DNA from: Tessaracoccus caeni
GTDB lineage: Bacteria; Actinomycetota; Actinomycetes; Propionibacteriales; Propionibacteriaceae
Assembly (NCBI RefSeq): GCF_029211185.1
Contig: NZ_JARGDO010000001.1
Span: 159,414-223,413, forward strand
Direction of reading: 5' to 3'
DNA: 64,000 nt
Below, piece by piece: positions 9,120 through 17,722 of the stretch; the first letter of the stretch is position 1, and the number at the start of each line of letters is the position of its first letter. The notes below the pieces were generated by a model. It saw only the letters and a program-made list of their open reading frames with translations, had not been told where the DNA came from and searched no databases. The position numbers and the translations under genes are program-made.

Positions 9120-10055
9120 GTGACCGCCGTGAAACCAGATGGACGCAGGCTCCTGCGCATCGAAGCAAAAAACGCTGAGACGCCGATCGAACGTAAGCCC
9201 GGCTGGATCAAAACGACCGCCCACATGGGCCCCAACTACACGGATCTGCAGAAGATCGTGAAACAGCAGGATCTGCACACCGTGTGCCAGGAGGCCGGCT
9301 GCCCCAACATCTTCGAATGCTGGGAAGACCGCGAGTCCACCTTCCTGATCGGCGGCGACAAGTGCACCCGGCGCTGCGACTTCTGCCAGATCGAGTCGGC
9401 CAAGCCCGAAGGCTACGATCCCGCCGAGCCGCTGCGCGTCGCCGCGTCCGTCAAGAAGATGGGCCTGCGCTACGCCACCATCACCGGCGTCTGCCGCGAC
9501 GATCTGCCCGACGAAGGCGCCTGGCTCTACGCCGAGACCATCCGTCAGATCCACTCGGTGAACCCGGGCGTCGGCGTCGAGATGCTCGCCCCCGACTTCA
9601 GCGGCAAGGAAGAACTGCTCGGCCAGCTGTTCGACGCCAAGCCCGAGGTGTTCGCGCACAACGTCGAGACGGTGCCCCGGATCTTCAAGCGGATCCGTCC
9701 CGGCTTCCGCTACCAGCGCTCGCTGGAGGTGCTGACCATGTCGCGCGAGCGGGGGCTGGTCACCAAGTCCAACCTGATCCTCGGCATGGGCGAGACCCGC
9801 GAGGAGATCTCCGAGGCCCTGCAGGATCTCTACGACGCGGGCACCGAGCTGATCACCATCACCCAGTACCTGCGACCCAACGCGACGCTGCACCCCATCG
9901 AGCGCTGGGTCACCCCCCAAGAGTTCGACGAGCTTGCGGAGGAGGCGCGCGAGATTGGATACTCGGGCGTACTCTCAGGCCCGCTCGTCAGGTCGTCCTA
10001 CCGCGCCGGACGGTTGTACCGCACGGCAATGGATGCCCGGCGCAAGACGGCCTGA
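9120..10055 (+). CDS. lipA: Lipoyl synthase LipA (radical SAM)
   Basis: 311 residues from a GTG at 9120. It inserts two sulfurs into octanoyl groups on E2 lipoyl domains using radical SAM chemistry. Both iron-sulfur clusters are represented: the auxiliary cluster motif [12 protein letters not shown] and the radical SAM motif CTRRCDFC (C-x3-C-x2-C). The C-terminal RSSY, whose serine ligates the auxiliary cluster, is present as VRSSYRAG. Length is normal. It follows lipB in the same unit and is followed by a DUF4191 gene, an arrangement common in Actinobacteria. Confidence 0.97.
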   Translation: MTAVKPDGRRLLRIEAKNAETPIERKPGWIKTTAHMGPNYTDLQKIVKQQDLHTVCQEAGCPNIFECWEDRESTFLIGGDKCTRRCDFCQIESAKPEGYDPAEPLRVAASVKKMGLRYATITGVCRDDLPDEGAWLYAETIRQIHSVNPGVGVEMLAPDFSGKEELLGQLFDAKPEVFAHNVETVPRIFKRIRPGFRYQRSLEVLTMSRERGLVTKSNLILGMGETREEISEALQDLYDAGTELITITQYLRPNATLHPIERWVTPQEFDELAEEAREIGYSGVLSGPLVRSSYRAGRLYRTAMDARRKTA

Positions 10056-10085
10056 GAAAACCACCACCACACGGAGAAGCAACCA

Positions 10086-10871
10086 ATGGCAAGCGAGAAG
10101 GCCAAGGCCCTAGCGGCGAAGCAGAAGGCCGAGATGAAGGCGGAGAAGCTTCGCAAGAAGAACTCCACCGACCCCGCAGACTGGGGACGGATCAAGCAGA
10201 TCCGGGAGGCCTATCGGGTCACCGCAGAGGTCGACAAGCAGGTGCCGTGGCTCATGGCGCTCAGCTTCTTCGGGCCGATCGTCGTGCTCACCGTGTTGGG
10301 CGTCTTCCTGGCGCGCACCGATCAGGGCATCAACTGGATCAGCCTTGTGCTGTGGGTCGTGCTGGGCATCTCGGCGGGCATGTTGGTCGCCCTCCTGGTT
10401 CTCACCCGCCGCGTGCGCAAGGCCACCTTCACCCGCTACGACGGTCAGGCCGGCTCGGCCGAGGTGGCCCTGAACATGCTGAACAGCAAGAAGTGGACGT
10501 CCACGCCGGTGATCACCGTGACGAAGAGCCTCGACGTCGTGCACCGCGCCCTCGGCCCGGCCGGCATCGTGCTGATCGGCGAAGGCGAGCCCGGGCGGCT
10601 CAAGCCGCTGCTGGCCAGCGAGAAGCGCAAGCATGAGCAGGTCGCCTACGGCGTCTCCGTCACCATCATTCAGATGGGCAAGGGAGCCGGCCAGGTGCCG
10701 CTCGATCAGCTGACCAAGCACATCGAGAAGCTGCCCCAGCAGATCGACTCCGCGAAGATCAGCGAGACGGCCAACCGCCTGCGTGCCCTCGACGCGATGC
10801 GCCCCAAGGCACCCATCCCGAAGGGCCCCATCTCATCGAAGGGCGCCCGCAACGCGATGCGCGGCCGCTGA
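10086..10871 (+). CDS. DUF4191 domain membrane protein
   Basis: 261 residues starting MASEKAKALAAKQKAEMKAE, a basic helical region, then two membrane segments (about 56-77 and 85-106), then a soluble C-terminal part with VLIGEGEPGRLKPLLASEKRK and a basic tail rich in Lys/Pro/Arg. DUF4191 proteins are found next to lipA in Actinobacteria; their function is unknown. GGAGAAGC lies before the ATG. The perfect 20-pair hairpin at 10898 closes the unit. Confidence 0.88.
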   Translation: MASEKAKALAAKQKAEMKAEKLRKKNSTDPADWGRIKQIREAYRVTAEVDKQVPWLMALSFFGPIVVLTVLGVFLARTDQGINWISLVLWVVLGISAGMLVALLVLTRRVRKATFTRYDGQAGSAEVALNMLNSKKWTSTPVITVTKSLDVVHRALGPAGIVLIGEGEPGRLKPLLASEKRKHEQVAYGVSVTIIQMGKGAGQVPLDQLTKHIEKLPQQIDSAKISETANRLRALDAMRPKAPIPKGPISSKGARNAMRGR

Positions 10872-10897
10872 TCTCTTAAAGGATCGAAAAGATAGCT

Positions 10898-10946
10898 GGC
10901 TAGAGGCCCCGCAGTGTGCAATACGTACACTGCGGGGCCTCTAGCC
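10898..10946. terminator. Perfect 20-bp bidirectional terminator hairpin
   Basis: The arm at 10898-10917 (GGCTAGAGGCCCCGCAGTGT) is perfectly complementary to 10927-10946 across a nine-base loop. An A-rich stretch (GATCGAAAAGATA) precedes it and ATATATAAAT follows, so it can end transcription of the DUF4191 gene on the plus strand and of the convergent TetR gene on the minus strand. Confidence 0.85.
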
Positions 10947-11004
10947 ATATATAAATCCGGTGCAAGACGGGGAGCAGCCCGGTTCACGAGCCGCCGCGGC
11001 GCCA

Positions 11005-11580
11005 CTACTTCTCGGGCATGATCGCCAGGACGAGGTCGTCGACGATGTCGTCGGTCGACGTCTCCGGATCGATGGATGCGGTGAGCCTGTCGAGCAGGAG
11101 TCCGTCGATCGCGTAGTGGAAGAGCGCGATCTCGCGACGACCCCCTGGCAGCCCGACTGACTGATTGAACGCGATGTCGGCGTCGAAGCCCGCCCTCAGC
11201 CAGGCCCCCATGATCGCCTCGAGCTCGGGACGCCGGCCGGACTCGAGCCGCAGCTCGAAGAGCGCGATGGTCGCGTCTCGGTGCTGTGTGAGCCTGCTCA
11301 CGATGTCTCGAACGTAGTCGGCGAAGAGCGCGCGGTCCGGCACCCGTCCGGCGCGCTCCGCGAGGTCGCGCTCGGTTGGGGAGATCACCTCCCAGACGCG
11401 GGAGATGAGCCCTTCGACCAGCGCCGAACGCGACCGGAAGTAGTTCGACGCCGTCCCGAGAGGGACCCCGGCCTCCCGGTCGATCGCGCGATGGGTGAGA
11501 CCGCGAGCGCCCTCCCGCGCCAGCACCCGGATCCCCGCATCGGCCAGCGCTCGGCGTCGTTCGTCGTTCTTTGCCACCAC
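11005..11580 (-). CDS. TetR family transcriptional regulator
   Basis: 191 residues from a GTG at 11580; a TTG at 11583 and a GTG at 11577 are also possible. The N-terminus carries the TetR helix-turn-helix (ARGLTHRAIDREAGVPLGTASNYFRSRSALVE, about residues 25-55) and the rest is the variable ligand-binding domain. It is divergent from a RibD-like reductase gene 86 bases away, and two nested inverted repeats lie between them, so it probably represses that gene and itself. No ligand can be inferred. Confidence 0.88.
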   Translation of the reverse strand: MVAKNDERRRALADAGIRVLAREGARGLTHRAIDREAGVPLGTASNYFRSRSALVEGLISRVWEVISPTERDLAERAGRVPDRALFADYVRDIVSRLTQHRDATIALFELRLESGRRPELEAIMGAWLRAGFDADIAFNQSVGLPGGRREIALFHYAIDGLLLDRLTASIDPETSTDDIVDDLVLAIMPEK

Positions 11581-11587
11581 CAAACCC

Positions 11588-11644
11588 TAGCTCAACCACA
11601 ACAAAAGTAGTAGATTGAGCTAATCACGACAGCAGTAGTGATTA
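11588..11644. promoter_or_regulatory. Divergent operator region between tetR-like and ribD-like genes
   Basis: Two inverted repeats share the intergenic space: TAGCTCAA (11588-11595) with TTGAGCTA (11615-11622), 19-base spacer; and TAATCAC (11621-11627) with GTGATTA (11638-11644), ten-base spacer. They overlap slightly. Either is a plausible TetR-type operator controlling both directions; which one is used cannot be told from sequence. Confidence 0.5.
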
Positions 11645-11666
11645 AGATCATCGAAGAGGAGCGATC

Positions 11667-12245
11667 ATGCGCGCACTCGTCTACTTCGTCGCGGTGAGCT
11701 TGGACGGCTACATCTGCGCTCCCGACGGCGACGCCTCCGCCTTCCCCGTCGAAGGCGACCACATGAGCTTCCTCTTCGAGGAGTTCGCGGACACCATTCC
11801 GACCCACCTCGCGGGCCTCGTCGGAGCGACACCGACCCGCGAGCGCTTCGACACCGTCGTGATGGGCTGGAACACCTACCTTCCCGCCCTCGACGCCGGC
11901 ATCGAACGCCCCTATGCCCACCTCCGAGAGATCGTCTTCACTCGCGCACATGCGGGCCGCGCCGCGTCACCGAACATCGAGTTCACGGACGCCGACCCGG
12001 TGGCGACGGTGCGATCGCTCAAGCAGGAGGACGGCGCCGACATCTGGCTGTGCGGGGGCGCCCAGCTCGCCGGAGTGCTCGTCGATGAGATCGACAGACT
12101 CATCCTCAAGCGCAACCCCATCCTCTTGGGCAGCGGCAAGCCGCTGTTCTCGGACGCCCCCTACGCGCCGGAGTCGTTCCGCCGCCTCTGGAGCCGCTCA
12201 TTCAAGTCAGGGGTCGACGTGACGGAGTTCGCCCGGGCGCGCTGA
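11667..12245 (+). CDS. Dihydrofolate reductase-like (RibD C-terminal) family protein
   Basis: 192 residues with the fold markers of the RibD C-terminal/DHFR-like group: MRALVYFVAVSLDGYICAPDG at the start, DTVVMGWNTYLPAL in the middle, and DIWLCGGAQLAGVLVDEIDRL followed by PILLGSGKPLF near the end. These proteins are predicted NADPH-dependent reductases of unknown substrate. GAAGAGGAGCG precedes the ATG. It is divergent from, and probably repressed by, the adjacent TetR protein. A separate true riboflavin enzyme is not implied. Confidence 0.85.
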   Translation: MRALVYFVAVSLDGYICAPDGDASAFPVEGDHMSFLFEEFADTIPTHLAGLVGATPTRERFDTVVMGWNTYLPALDAGIERPYAHLREIVFTRAHAGRAASPNIEFTDADPVATVRSLKQEDGADIWLCGGAQLAGVLVDEIDRLILKRNPILLGSGKPLFSDAPYAPESFRRLWSRSFKSGVDVTEFARAR

Positions 12246-12310
12246 AAGAAGAGACCGGCGAGCAACCTTTCACGGCACCGGCAGCGTCGTTGGGGCGAAG
12301 GAGTTTGACC

Positions 12311-13552
12311 ATGAACAATCCCCCGTGCCCCAACCGTCGCTCACTGCTGACAGCCGGCCTCTTGGCCACCTTGGCCCTCGCTGCCTGCTCAGCCACTCCG
12401 GGACAGGAGGTCAGCGGTGCCGGCGCCGTCCTCGACCTCCCCTTCTCGACCACTCCGAACACCGCAGAGGCAGCCGCGGCCAGTCAAAGGCTCGCTTGGG
12501 AGCTGATCGGCAATCTCGACGAACCCAACCGCGTGGTCTCCCCCAGTTCGCTGGCGATGAGCCTGGTCATGGCCGGCGAAGGTGCGGTGGGCTCGTCCGA
12601 ACAGAGCATTGCCGAGGCGCTGGGCCTGAGCGGGGACGACCGGTCCCGCGCGTTCGGCGCCCTGCGTCAATCGCTGCTTGACTACGACTCACTGCCGAAG
12701 AAGGTGGATGCCAAGAAGCCACCGGAGACACCCGTCGTGCATCAGGCAAGTCGCGCGCTCGTCCTGGATGAGGAGATCAAGCAGGACTTCCTGGATCGGA
12801 TCAAGACCTACTACGACGCATCCGCCACACAGGCGGAACGCGCCGGAGCCAAGGCCGATCTCGACGCCTGGGCGCGCACGCACACTGCCGGGTTGATCGA
12901 GAAGTCCGGCATCGATATCACCGGCGACACCGTTCTGGTGCTGCAGGATGCTCTGCTGTTCGCCGCAGCCTGGGCTGATCCGTTCGACGGCGAGATCACC
13001 ATGCCCTTCCATGGCACCGACGGCACGAAGGACGTCGAGGGCCTCGCCGACACGTTCTGGATCCCCGTGGTCTCGGGCGAGAACTGGTCGGCCATTCGAC
13101 TCCCCTACGACGATGTCCTCGCGGCCGACGTGATCCTCCCCAAGGAGGGCGTGGCCCCGGAGTCGCTCACCGTCGAGGATCTCGATGCGGCCACCCGAGA
13201 GCTGGCGCGCACCCCCGCGGACCACCCGGAGACCATCGTGCAGCTGCCCAGCTTCGACCTCACCTCCAAGGTCGATCTATTGGCGGGGCTGCCCGGCATC
13301 GATCTCGAGCACCTCGACGGCATCATTGATCTGGGGTACGCCGCGCAGTGGATCCAGCAGGTTCGGCTCCAGGTGACGGCGGAGGGCACGGTCGGCGCGG
13401 CTCTCACCGAGATGGCCGTGGAAGCGGGCTCGGCACCCATGGAGAGTCCGACGGAGTTCATCGTCGACCGGCCCTTCGTGTTCCGCGTCATCGACACCCG
13501 CACCGGCTGGCCGCTGTTCCTCGCGACGATCGCGGATCCCTCCGCCGACTGA
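12311..13552 (+). CDS. Serpin family lipoprotein
   Basis: 413 residues from the ATG at 12311, preceded by GAAGGAG. An N-terminal lipoprotein signal ends LATLALAAC with Cys26 as the lipid site, so the serpin body is expected on the outer face of the membrane. Serpin landmarks: VVSPSSLAMSLVMAGEGA, HQASRALVLDEEI, the beta-sheet segment before QVRLQVTAEGTVGAALTEM, whose hinge EGTVGAA resembles inhibitory serpins, and the C-terminal DRPFVFRVIDTRTGWPLFLATI. Inhibitory serpins trap serine or cysteine proteases irreversibly. The target is unknown. Serpins are patchy in bacteria, so acquisition is possible. Confidence 0.93.
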   Translation: MNNPPCPNRRSLLTAGLLATLALAACSATPGQEVSGAGAVLDLPFSTTPNTAEAAAASQRLAWELIGNLDEPNRVVSPSSLAMSLVMAGEGAVGSSEQSIAEALGLSGDDRSRAFGALRQSLLDYDSLPKKVDAKKPPETPVVHQASRALVLDEEIKQDFLDRIKTYYDASATQAERAGAKADLDAWARTHTAGLIEKSGIDITGDTVLVLQDALLFAAAWADPFDGEITMPFHGTDGTKDVEGLADTFWIPVVSGENWSAIRLPYDDVLAADVILPKEGVAPESLTVEDLDAATRELARTPADHPETIVQLPSFDLTSKVDLLAGLPGIDLEHLDGIIDLGYAAQWIQQVRLQVTAEGTVGAALTEMAVEAGSAPMESPTEFIVDRPFVFRVIDTRTGWPLFLATIADPSAD

Positions 13553-13624
13553 GTCCAGCGACGAGTTTCGGCACGAGTGCAACCGGCCTGGCGTCAGCGG
13601 CGTATAAGAGGCAAAGGAGTTCCC

Positions 13625-13969
13625 ATGACCGACACATCGCGCATCCGCTGTTTCGCGATACTGGCCGCGCCAGTGCTGGTCGTCGCTGCGCTCGTCGCTT
13701 ACTCGTCCGGTCCCGACGCGGGGCCGGACCGCGCGGGCCGTATGCCATGGGTTCAGCAGATCCGCGTCGAACTCCTCGCCGAACCATCCGTCCCGCCGTC
13801 GTCTGGGCGGGTGGGACTAACCCAGGATGTCCCTGCGCTGGATGGTGAGCAGGCCCGCCACGAAGGCGACGACCGCCAGACCCAGCAGGAGCGCCACACC
13901 GGGCCAGTCCCATCCGTTCATGATGGGGATCTCGGCAAAGGCCCAGCCGAAGGGCGAGACCTCCGATAG
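13625..13969 (+). CDS. Doubtful small ORF or gene remnant overlapping the ABC permease
   Basis: An ATG at 13625 with a good AAAGGAG seven bases upstream opens a frame whose first 25 residues (RCFAILAAPVLVVAALVAY) look like a signal or membrane segment. From about residue 65 onward it is the antisense of the permease at 13817 and passes through that operon's probable terminator hairpin (13787-13816). The start signals look real but the end does not, so this may be the 5' stump of a deleted gene, or spurious. Confidence 0.25.
   Translation: MTDTSRIRCFAILAAPVLVVAALVAYSSGPDAGPDRAGRMPWVQQIRVELLAEPSVPPSSGRVGLTQDVPALDGEQARHEGDDRQTQQERHTGPVPSVHDGDLGKGPAEGRDLR
13787..13816 (-). terminator. Probable terminator of the ABC exporter operon
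   Basis: Read on the minus strand, TCCCACCCGCC directly after the permease stop pairs with GGCGGGACGGA across a seven-base loop, giving nine pairs interrupted by a two-base mismatch. No T-run follows, so the call is moderate. Confidence 0.4.
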
Positions 13970-14605
13970 CCACGCCCAGTCCTCGGACTGGCGGCCGATC
14001 ACGTTCATCACATAGGCGGCGACGGCGATGCCGGCCCCGGCTCCGATCGCGGCGCTCTTGCGCCCCGTCGCGGCGCCTACCGCGAGCGCGATGACGGCGA
14101 GCGCGATCGCGAGCACGGTGAACGAGACCACGCCGGCCGCGGTGTCGACGGGGTTCAGGTCGAGCGAGAAGGGCTCCGACGAGCCCATCAGAATGGCCCA
14201 CAGCGCGAGCCCGAGGACGAGGAATCGCGCGACGATGGCGAGCGCCCGCTCCACATAGACGCGGGTCCGGCTGATGCCGTGAGCGAGAGTGAGCTCCAGC
14301 ATGCCCCCCTCCTCGTCGCCGGCGATCGCCCGGGCGCCCCATCCGACGCCGGCGATCACCACGAGGATCAGGGCCGTCAGCTCCAGCACCGACGAATGCA
14401 CGTAGCCGGCGCCGGTGAACATGGTGTCGAATCCCATGCCGACGACCAGCGCCTTCGGCAGCGACTCGAGCATCGCCTCCATCTCGGGCGAGGCCCCGAT
14501 GGACTCGAAAAACGGCAGGTAGACGATACAGACGGCAACAATCCCGACGATCCAGCCGAGCAGGGCCTTCCAGCCGTGGCGCAGTTCGGAGACGAAGATG
14601 GGCAT
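13817..14605 (-). CDS. ABC-2 type transporter permease
   Basis: 262 residues starting MPIFVSELRHGWKALLGWIV, with six hydrophobic segments spread along the chain (first at about 16-34, last at about 237-255), and EEGGMLELTLAHGISRTRVYVERA in a cytoplasmic loop, typical of ABC-2 permeases. It is the membrane half of an exporter with the ATPase encoded just upstream; the ATPase stop and this ATG share a base. The substrate is unknown; a TetR regulator heads the operon, as in many drug or toxin exporters. Confidence 0.88.
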   Translation of the reverse strand: MPIFVSELRHGWKALLGWIVGIVAVCIVYLPFFESIGASPEMEAMLESLPKALVVGMGFDTMFTGAGYVHSSVLELTALILVVIAGVGWGARAIAGDEEGGMLELTLAHGISRTRVYVERALAIVARFLVLGLALWAILMGSSEPFSLDLNPVDTAAGVVSFTVLAIALAVIALAVGAATGRKSAAIGAGAGIAVAAYVMNVIGRQSEDWAWLSEVSPFGWAFAEIPIMNGWDWPGVALLLGLAVVAFVAGLLTIQRRDILG

Positions 14606-15510
14606 CAGTTCACCTCATACATGTCGAGAACCCGCTCTTCCAGGTCGGGTTCGGCCACCACCAGGCTCACCACGTCGAGCTTCGAGAGCGCGGTGACGAG
14701 TTCCTTCGGCTTGCCGTCGAGGAGACCGGTGATCGCCACTTCGCCGTCGCCTTGCACGACGTCGAGACCCAGCCCATGCTGAGCGACGACGGCCGCGACC
14801 TCGTCGATCGTCCCCCGGACGAGCGCCCGCACATGCCGCGTGGCCGAGGCCCGCAACTCGCTCATCGGCGCCACCGTCACGAGGCGCCCTTTGTTGAGCA
14901 CCGCGGCGGTATCGGCGACCTGTTCAATCTCACTCATCACGTGCGACGACAGGAACACCGTGGCACCCCCGTCGCGGGCGGCGCTGACGAGACGTAGCAC
15001 CTGCTGCTGCACCAGCGGGTCGAGGCCCGACGTGGGCTCGTCGAGGATCACCAGTTCAGGACGGTGCATGAATGCCTGGATGATGCCGAGCTTCTGCTTG
15101 TTGCCCTTCGAGAGCTTGCGGCTGGCGTCGCCGAGGCGCACGTCGAGTTCCTCAGCCAGACGCTTGGCCTCCGCGCGTGCCGCGCTGGGGTGCGCGCCGA
15201 GCGAGGCCCAGAAGGCCAGGTGGTCGCGGCCGTTCACCTTAGGGTCGAGCCGAAGTTCGCCGGGGAGGAACCCGATCCGGCTGCGCAGGGCCGCTCCGCC
15301 GTCTCTGGGATCCTCGCCGAGCACGGTGGCGCTGCCGGAGGTGGGGCGCGCGATGTCGAGCAGGATCCGCATCAATGTCGTTTTGCCGGCTCCGTTGTGC
15401 CCGATGAGACCGAAGATCGATCCTCGCGGGATCTCCACGTCGAGGTCGTCGAGGGCGCGGATCTTGCCGAACTCCTTCCGGAGCCGGTGGGTCGCGATGG
15501 CTGCGGTCAT
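14605..15510 (-). CDS. ABC transporter ATP-binding protein
   Basis: 301 residues. Walker A GHNGAGKTT (about 37-45), the Q-loop region near LPGELRLD, a signature variant KLSKGNKQKL in place of LSGGQ, Walker B ELVILDEPTSGLDP, and the H-loop in FLSSHVMSE. The C-terminal 80 residues are a regulatory extension. This is the DrrA/CcmA-like exporter subgroup. Its start overlaps the stop of the TetR gene (15507-15510) and its end touches the permease start, so regulator, ATPase and permease form one minus-strand operon. Confidence 0.93.
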   Translation of the reverse strand: MTAAIATHRLRKEFGKIRALDDLDVEIPRGSIFGLIGHNGAGKTTLMRILLDIARPTSGSATVLGEDPRDGGAALRSRIGFLPGELRLDPKVNGRDHLAFWASLGAHPSAARAEAKRLAEELDVRLGDASRKLSKGNKQKLGIIQAFMHRPELVILDEPTSGLDPLVQQQVLRLVSAARDGGATVFLSSHVMSEIEQVADTAAVLNKGRLVTVAPMSELRASATRHVRALVRGTIDEVAAVVAQHGLGLDVVQGDGEVAITGLLDGKPKELVTALSKLDVVSLVVAEPDLEERVLDMYEVN

Positions 15511-16109
15511 GGCGCTTCTCCCTTCGGATTGGCCTCGTAGAGCCCGGACATGAGGAGCTCAATGAGGGTTGTCATCAGGCGTTGGTAGGCGTCACCGTCG
15601 AGTCGCTCCGCTCCGAGCGAGCGCGCCAGGTGCGACTGGAACACCAGCGGAATCAGGCCGACGGCGGTGGCCACGGCATTGGCTGCTGCGGGATCCACAC
15701 CGTCCTTCATCCGGATCTGAGCAGCGGGCCGCTCCATCGCGCGAGCGGCCTCGCTCACGAACCGATCCCAGAGCACCACGCCGGCCGGACCACCGTCGAG
15801 GATGATCCGAGACACATAGACCAGCCAAGGATGATCCGGCGGGAAGCTTCGGATCATATCGGAGAGCTGGGACTGGTCGTCGAGGTCGACGTCGGTCTTG
15901 ATCCGCAGTCCCTCGCTCATCAGGTAGTCGTCGCAGTGCTCGCGCAGCTTGTCTTTCGAGCCGTAGTGGTGGATCACCAGGGCCGGCGAGACACCGGCTT
16001 CCTGGGCGATCTCGCGCACCGACGCGGCGTCGAAGCCGCGCCGGCCGAATACGTCGATGGCCGCATCCCTGATGCGGGCTGCTGCGGTGAGGTCTAAACG
16101 CATGTTCAT
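15507..16109 (-). CDS. TetR family regulator of the ABC exporter
   Basis: 200 residues from the ATG at 16109 (MNMRLDLTAAARIRDAAIDVF). The TetR helix-turn-helix is GFDAASVREIAQEAGVSPALVIHHYGSKDKL (about 25-55). A near-perfect palindrome sits just upstream at 16113-16130, so autoregulation of the three-gene operon is likely. A longer frame extends to 16259 but would run through that operator. The inducing ligand is unknown. The frame ends by overlapping the ATPase start. Confidence 0.88.
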   Translation of the reverse strand: MNMRLDLTAAARIRDAAIDVFGRRGFDAASVREIAQEAGVSPALVIHHYGSKDKLREHCDDYLMSEGLRIKTDVDLDDQSQLSDMIRSFPPDHPWLVYVSRIILDGGPAGVVLWDRFVSEAARAMERPAAQIRMKDGVDPAAANAVATAVGLIPLVFQSHLARSLGAERLDGDAYQRLMTTLIELLMSGLYEANPKGEAP

Positions 16110-16112
16110 TAC

Positions 16113-16130
16113 ACTAAACGATCGTTCAGT
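16113..16130. promoter_or_regulatory. TetR-type operator
   Basis: ACTAAACGATCGTTCAGT, an 18-bp palindrome with one mismatched pair, placed three bases before the TetR start codon. Size, symmetry and position fit a TetR dimer site that would block the promoter of the regulator-ATPase-permease operon. Confidence 0.65.
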
Positions 16131-16253
16131 CATCGTCAATGGTGTCGCCCGCTTGGCCCGTGGGCCGCCCGATTGCCGCGAACGAGAAGACCCCTGACAT
16201 GCTTCTGAGTGAGCGGTGCGACACACTCGCGCGATTCTCGACAAGTAGGAGAT

Positions 16254-16808
16254 ATGCACCTCATCAACGCGGCGATGTCACGGGAGGAGCGCTTCACGGC
16301 GCTCTACGACGCCACCTACCCGGACCTGCTGCACTTCGTGCGACGACGAGTCCACCCAGCCCGCGCCGAGGACATCGTCAGCGACGCGATGCTCGTCGCG
16401 TGGCGTCGACTGGACGACGTACCCATGGACCCGTCGGCAGCACGCGCCTGGCTCTTCGGCGTGGCCTACAAGACCCTCCAGAACACGCGCCGGCGGGAGG
16501 AGAAGCAGGATGCCATCGCGGTGCGCCTCGCCGAAGTGGCCCATGTCACCGCAGCCGGCGTTGAGTCACCAGACGCCGTGGCCGACAGGCTCGATGTCGC
16601 GGCGGCGTGGCCTCTGCTGAGCGCGGCACACCAGGAGGCGATCGCGCTCTCCGTGCTCGACGGGCTCACTGCCCCCGAGGCCGCGCGCGTGCTGGGCATC
16701 ACCCCCGTCGCCTTCCGCCTCAGACTGTCACGGGCCAGGAAGGCCCTGCGGCAGCACATCATCTCCACCAGCACCGACGACCTCACGACCCAAAGGAGCC
16801 CCCGATGA
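16254..16808 (+). CDS. ECF-type RNA polymerase sigma factor
   Basis: 184 residues from the ATG at 16254, with GTAGGAGA six bases upstream. Region 2 is visible as RFTALYDATYPDLLHFVRRRVHPARAEDIVSDAMLVAWRRLDD, and region 4 as LSAAHQEAIALSVLDGLTAPEAARVLGITPVAFRLRLSRARKAL. No sigma-3 region, so it is of the ECF type. Its TGA overlaps the ATG of a membrane protein that probably acts as its anti-sigma or target. It is divergent from the TetR exporter operon. Confidence 0.9.
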   Translation: MHLINAAMSREERFTALYDATYPDLLHFVRRRVHPARAEDIVSDAMLVAWRRLDDVPMDPSAARAWLFGVAYKTLQNTRRREEKQDAIAVRLAEVAHVTAAGVESPDAVADRLDVAAAWPLLSAAHQEAIALSVLDGLTAPEAARVLGITPVAFRLRLSRARKALRQHIISTSTDDLTTQRSPR

Positions 16809-17659
16809 CCAGACGCTCCCGCTTCGCCCGCACCGCCAATGCCCTGCGCTCCCTCGATTCCGCCCCGCCAGCCCCGCTGACCGACGCCGAGATGCACCAC
16901 GCGGCCACCGAGCGCGCCCGGATCATGGCGACGCCCGTCCCCGACACGACCCCCGCACGAACCGCTTGGCCGTATCGACGGCTCGCGCTCGCGGCCGGGA
17001 TCTTGGTGGCGGTCGCCGCGCTCGTGCCGTACGGCCTCGGCGGAACCCCCGCGTTCGCGTCGTGGACGCCGATCCCGACCCTGCTCACCGGCGCTGCTGC
17101 GGAGGAGGCTGGGGCCGACTGCCTTCGGAGGCACACAGATCACGAGATACCCGCCAACCTTGAGGCTGACTGGGACACATCTGCCGTCCCGGAGATGAAG
17201 CCCGTCCTTGCCGAGCAGCGGGGCGACTGGGTCACCGTCTTCCTGGCCGGTGGCGGCGCGGAGGCCTCCTGCCTGATGCAGACCGACATCGAGCCCGACG
17301 AGCACCAGATGATGGGTGGCTACAACCCTGACGCAGCGGAGCCCCCCGCACCCGAGCAGGATGGGCTCGTCGAGACACACGCCATGAGCGGTTCCTTCGA
17401 TGTGCCTAATAGGATCGGTATCGGCACGATCGACGACTGGTACGGATGGGTCGCCGGGTATGTGGGCGACGAGGTCAGCGCGGTGACAGTGCACTCGCCG
17501 GCCGGCACGGACGTCGAAGCCTCCGTCAACAACGGACAGTATTCGGCCTGGTGGCCCGCCGGGCCGGCACGCGGAAGCAACCCCGCCGTCGGTGGCGGGT
17601 GGAGCTACACGGTGACCCTCACCGACGGCACCACCCAGGAGATCAAGACCCCGAGGTGA
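16805..17659 (+). CDS. Membrane-anchored partner of the ECF sigma factor
   Basis: 284 residues; the ATG overlaps the sigma-factor stop by four bases. A short cytoplasmic N-terminus (1-55) is followed by one membrane segment (about 57-76, RRLALAAGILVAVAALVPYG) and a 200-residue outer domain with two cysteines and Trp/Gly-rich segments (DDWYGWVAGYVGDE). This topology and position fit an anti-sigma or sensor protein, but no zinc-binding anti-sigma motif is present. Function beyond that is inference. Confidence 0.75.
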   Translation: MTRRSRFARTANALRSLDSAPPAPLTDAEMHHAATERARIMATPVPDTTPARTAWPYRRLALAAGILVAVAALVPYGLGGTPAFASWTPIPTLLTGAAAEEAGADCLRRHTDHEIPANLEADWDTSAVPEMKPVLAEQRGDWVTVFLAGGGAEASCLMQTDIEPDEHQMMGGYNPDAAEPPAPEQDGLVETHAMSGSFDVPNRIGIGTIDDWYGWVAGYVGDEVSAVTVHSPAGTDVEASVNNGQYSAWWPAGPARGSNPAVGGGWSYTVTLTDGTTQEIKTPR

Positions 17660-17707
17660 GATGGCCTGCCTCAGTGACCACGCCCTCTTGGCCGAGCAGA
17701 TTAGCTA

Positions 17708-17720
17708 ACTTAGACTAAGT
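17708..17720. promoter_or_regulatory. Candidate autoregulatory operator of the Phd/VapC pair
   Basis: ACTTAG-A-CTAAGT, a perfect 6-1-6 palindrome ending two bases before the antitoxin ATG, in place of a ribosome-binding site. Toxin-antitoxin complexes commonly bind palindromes at this location. Confidence 0.5.
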
Positions 17721-17722
17721 CT

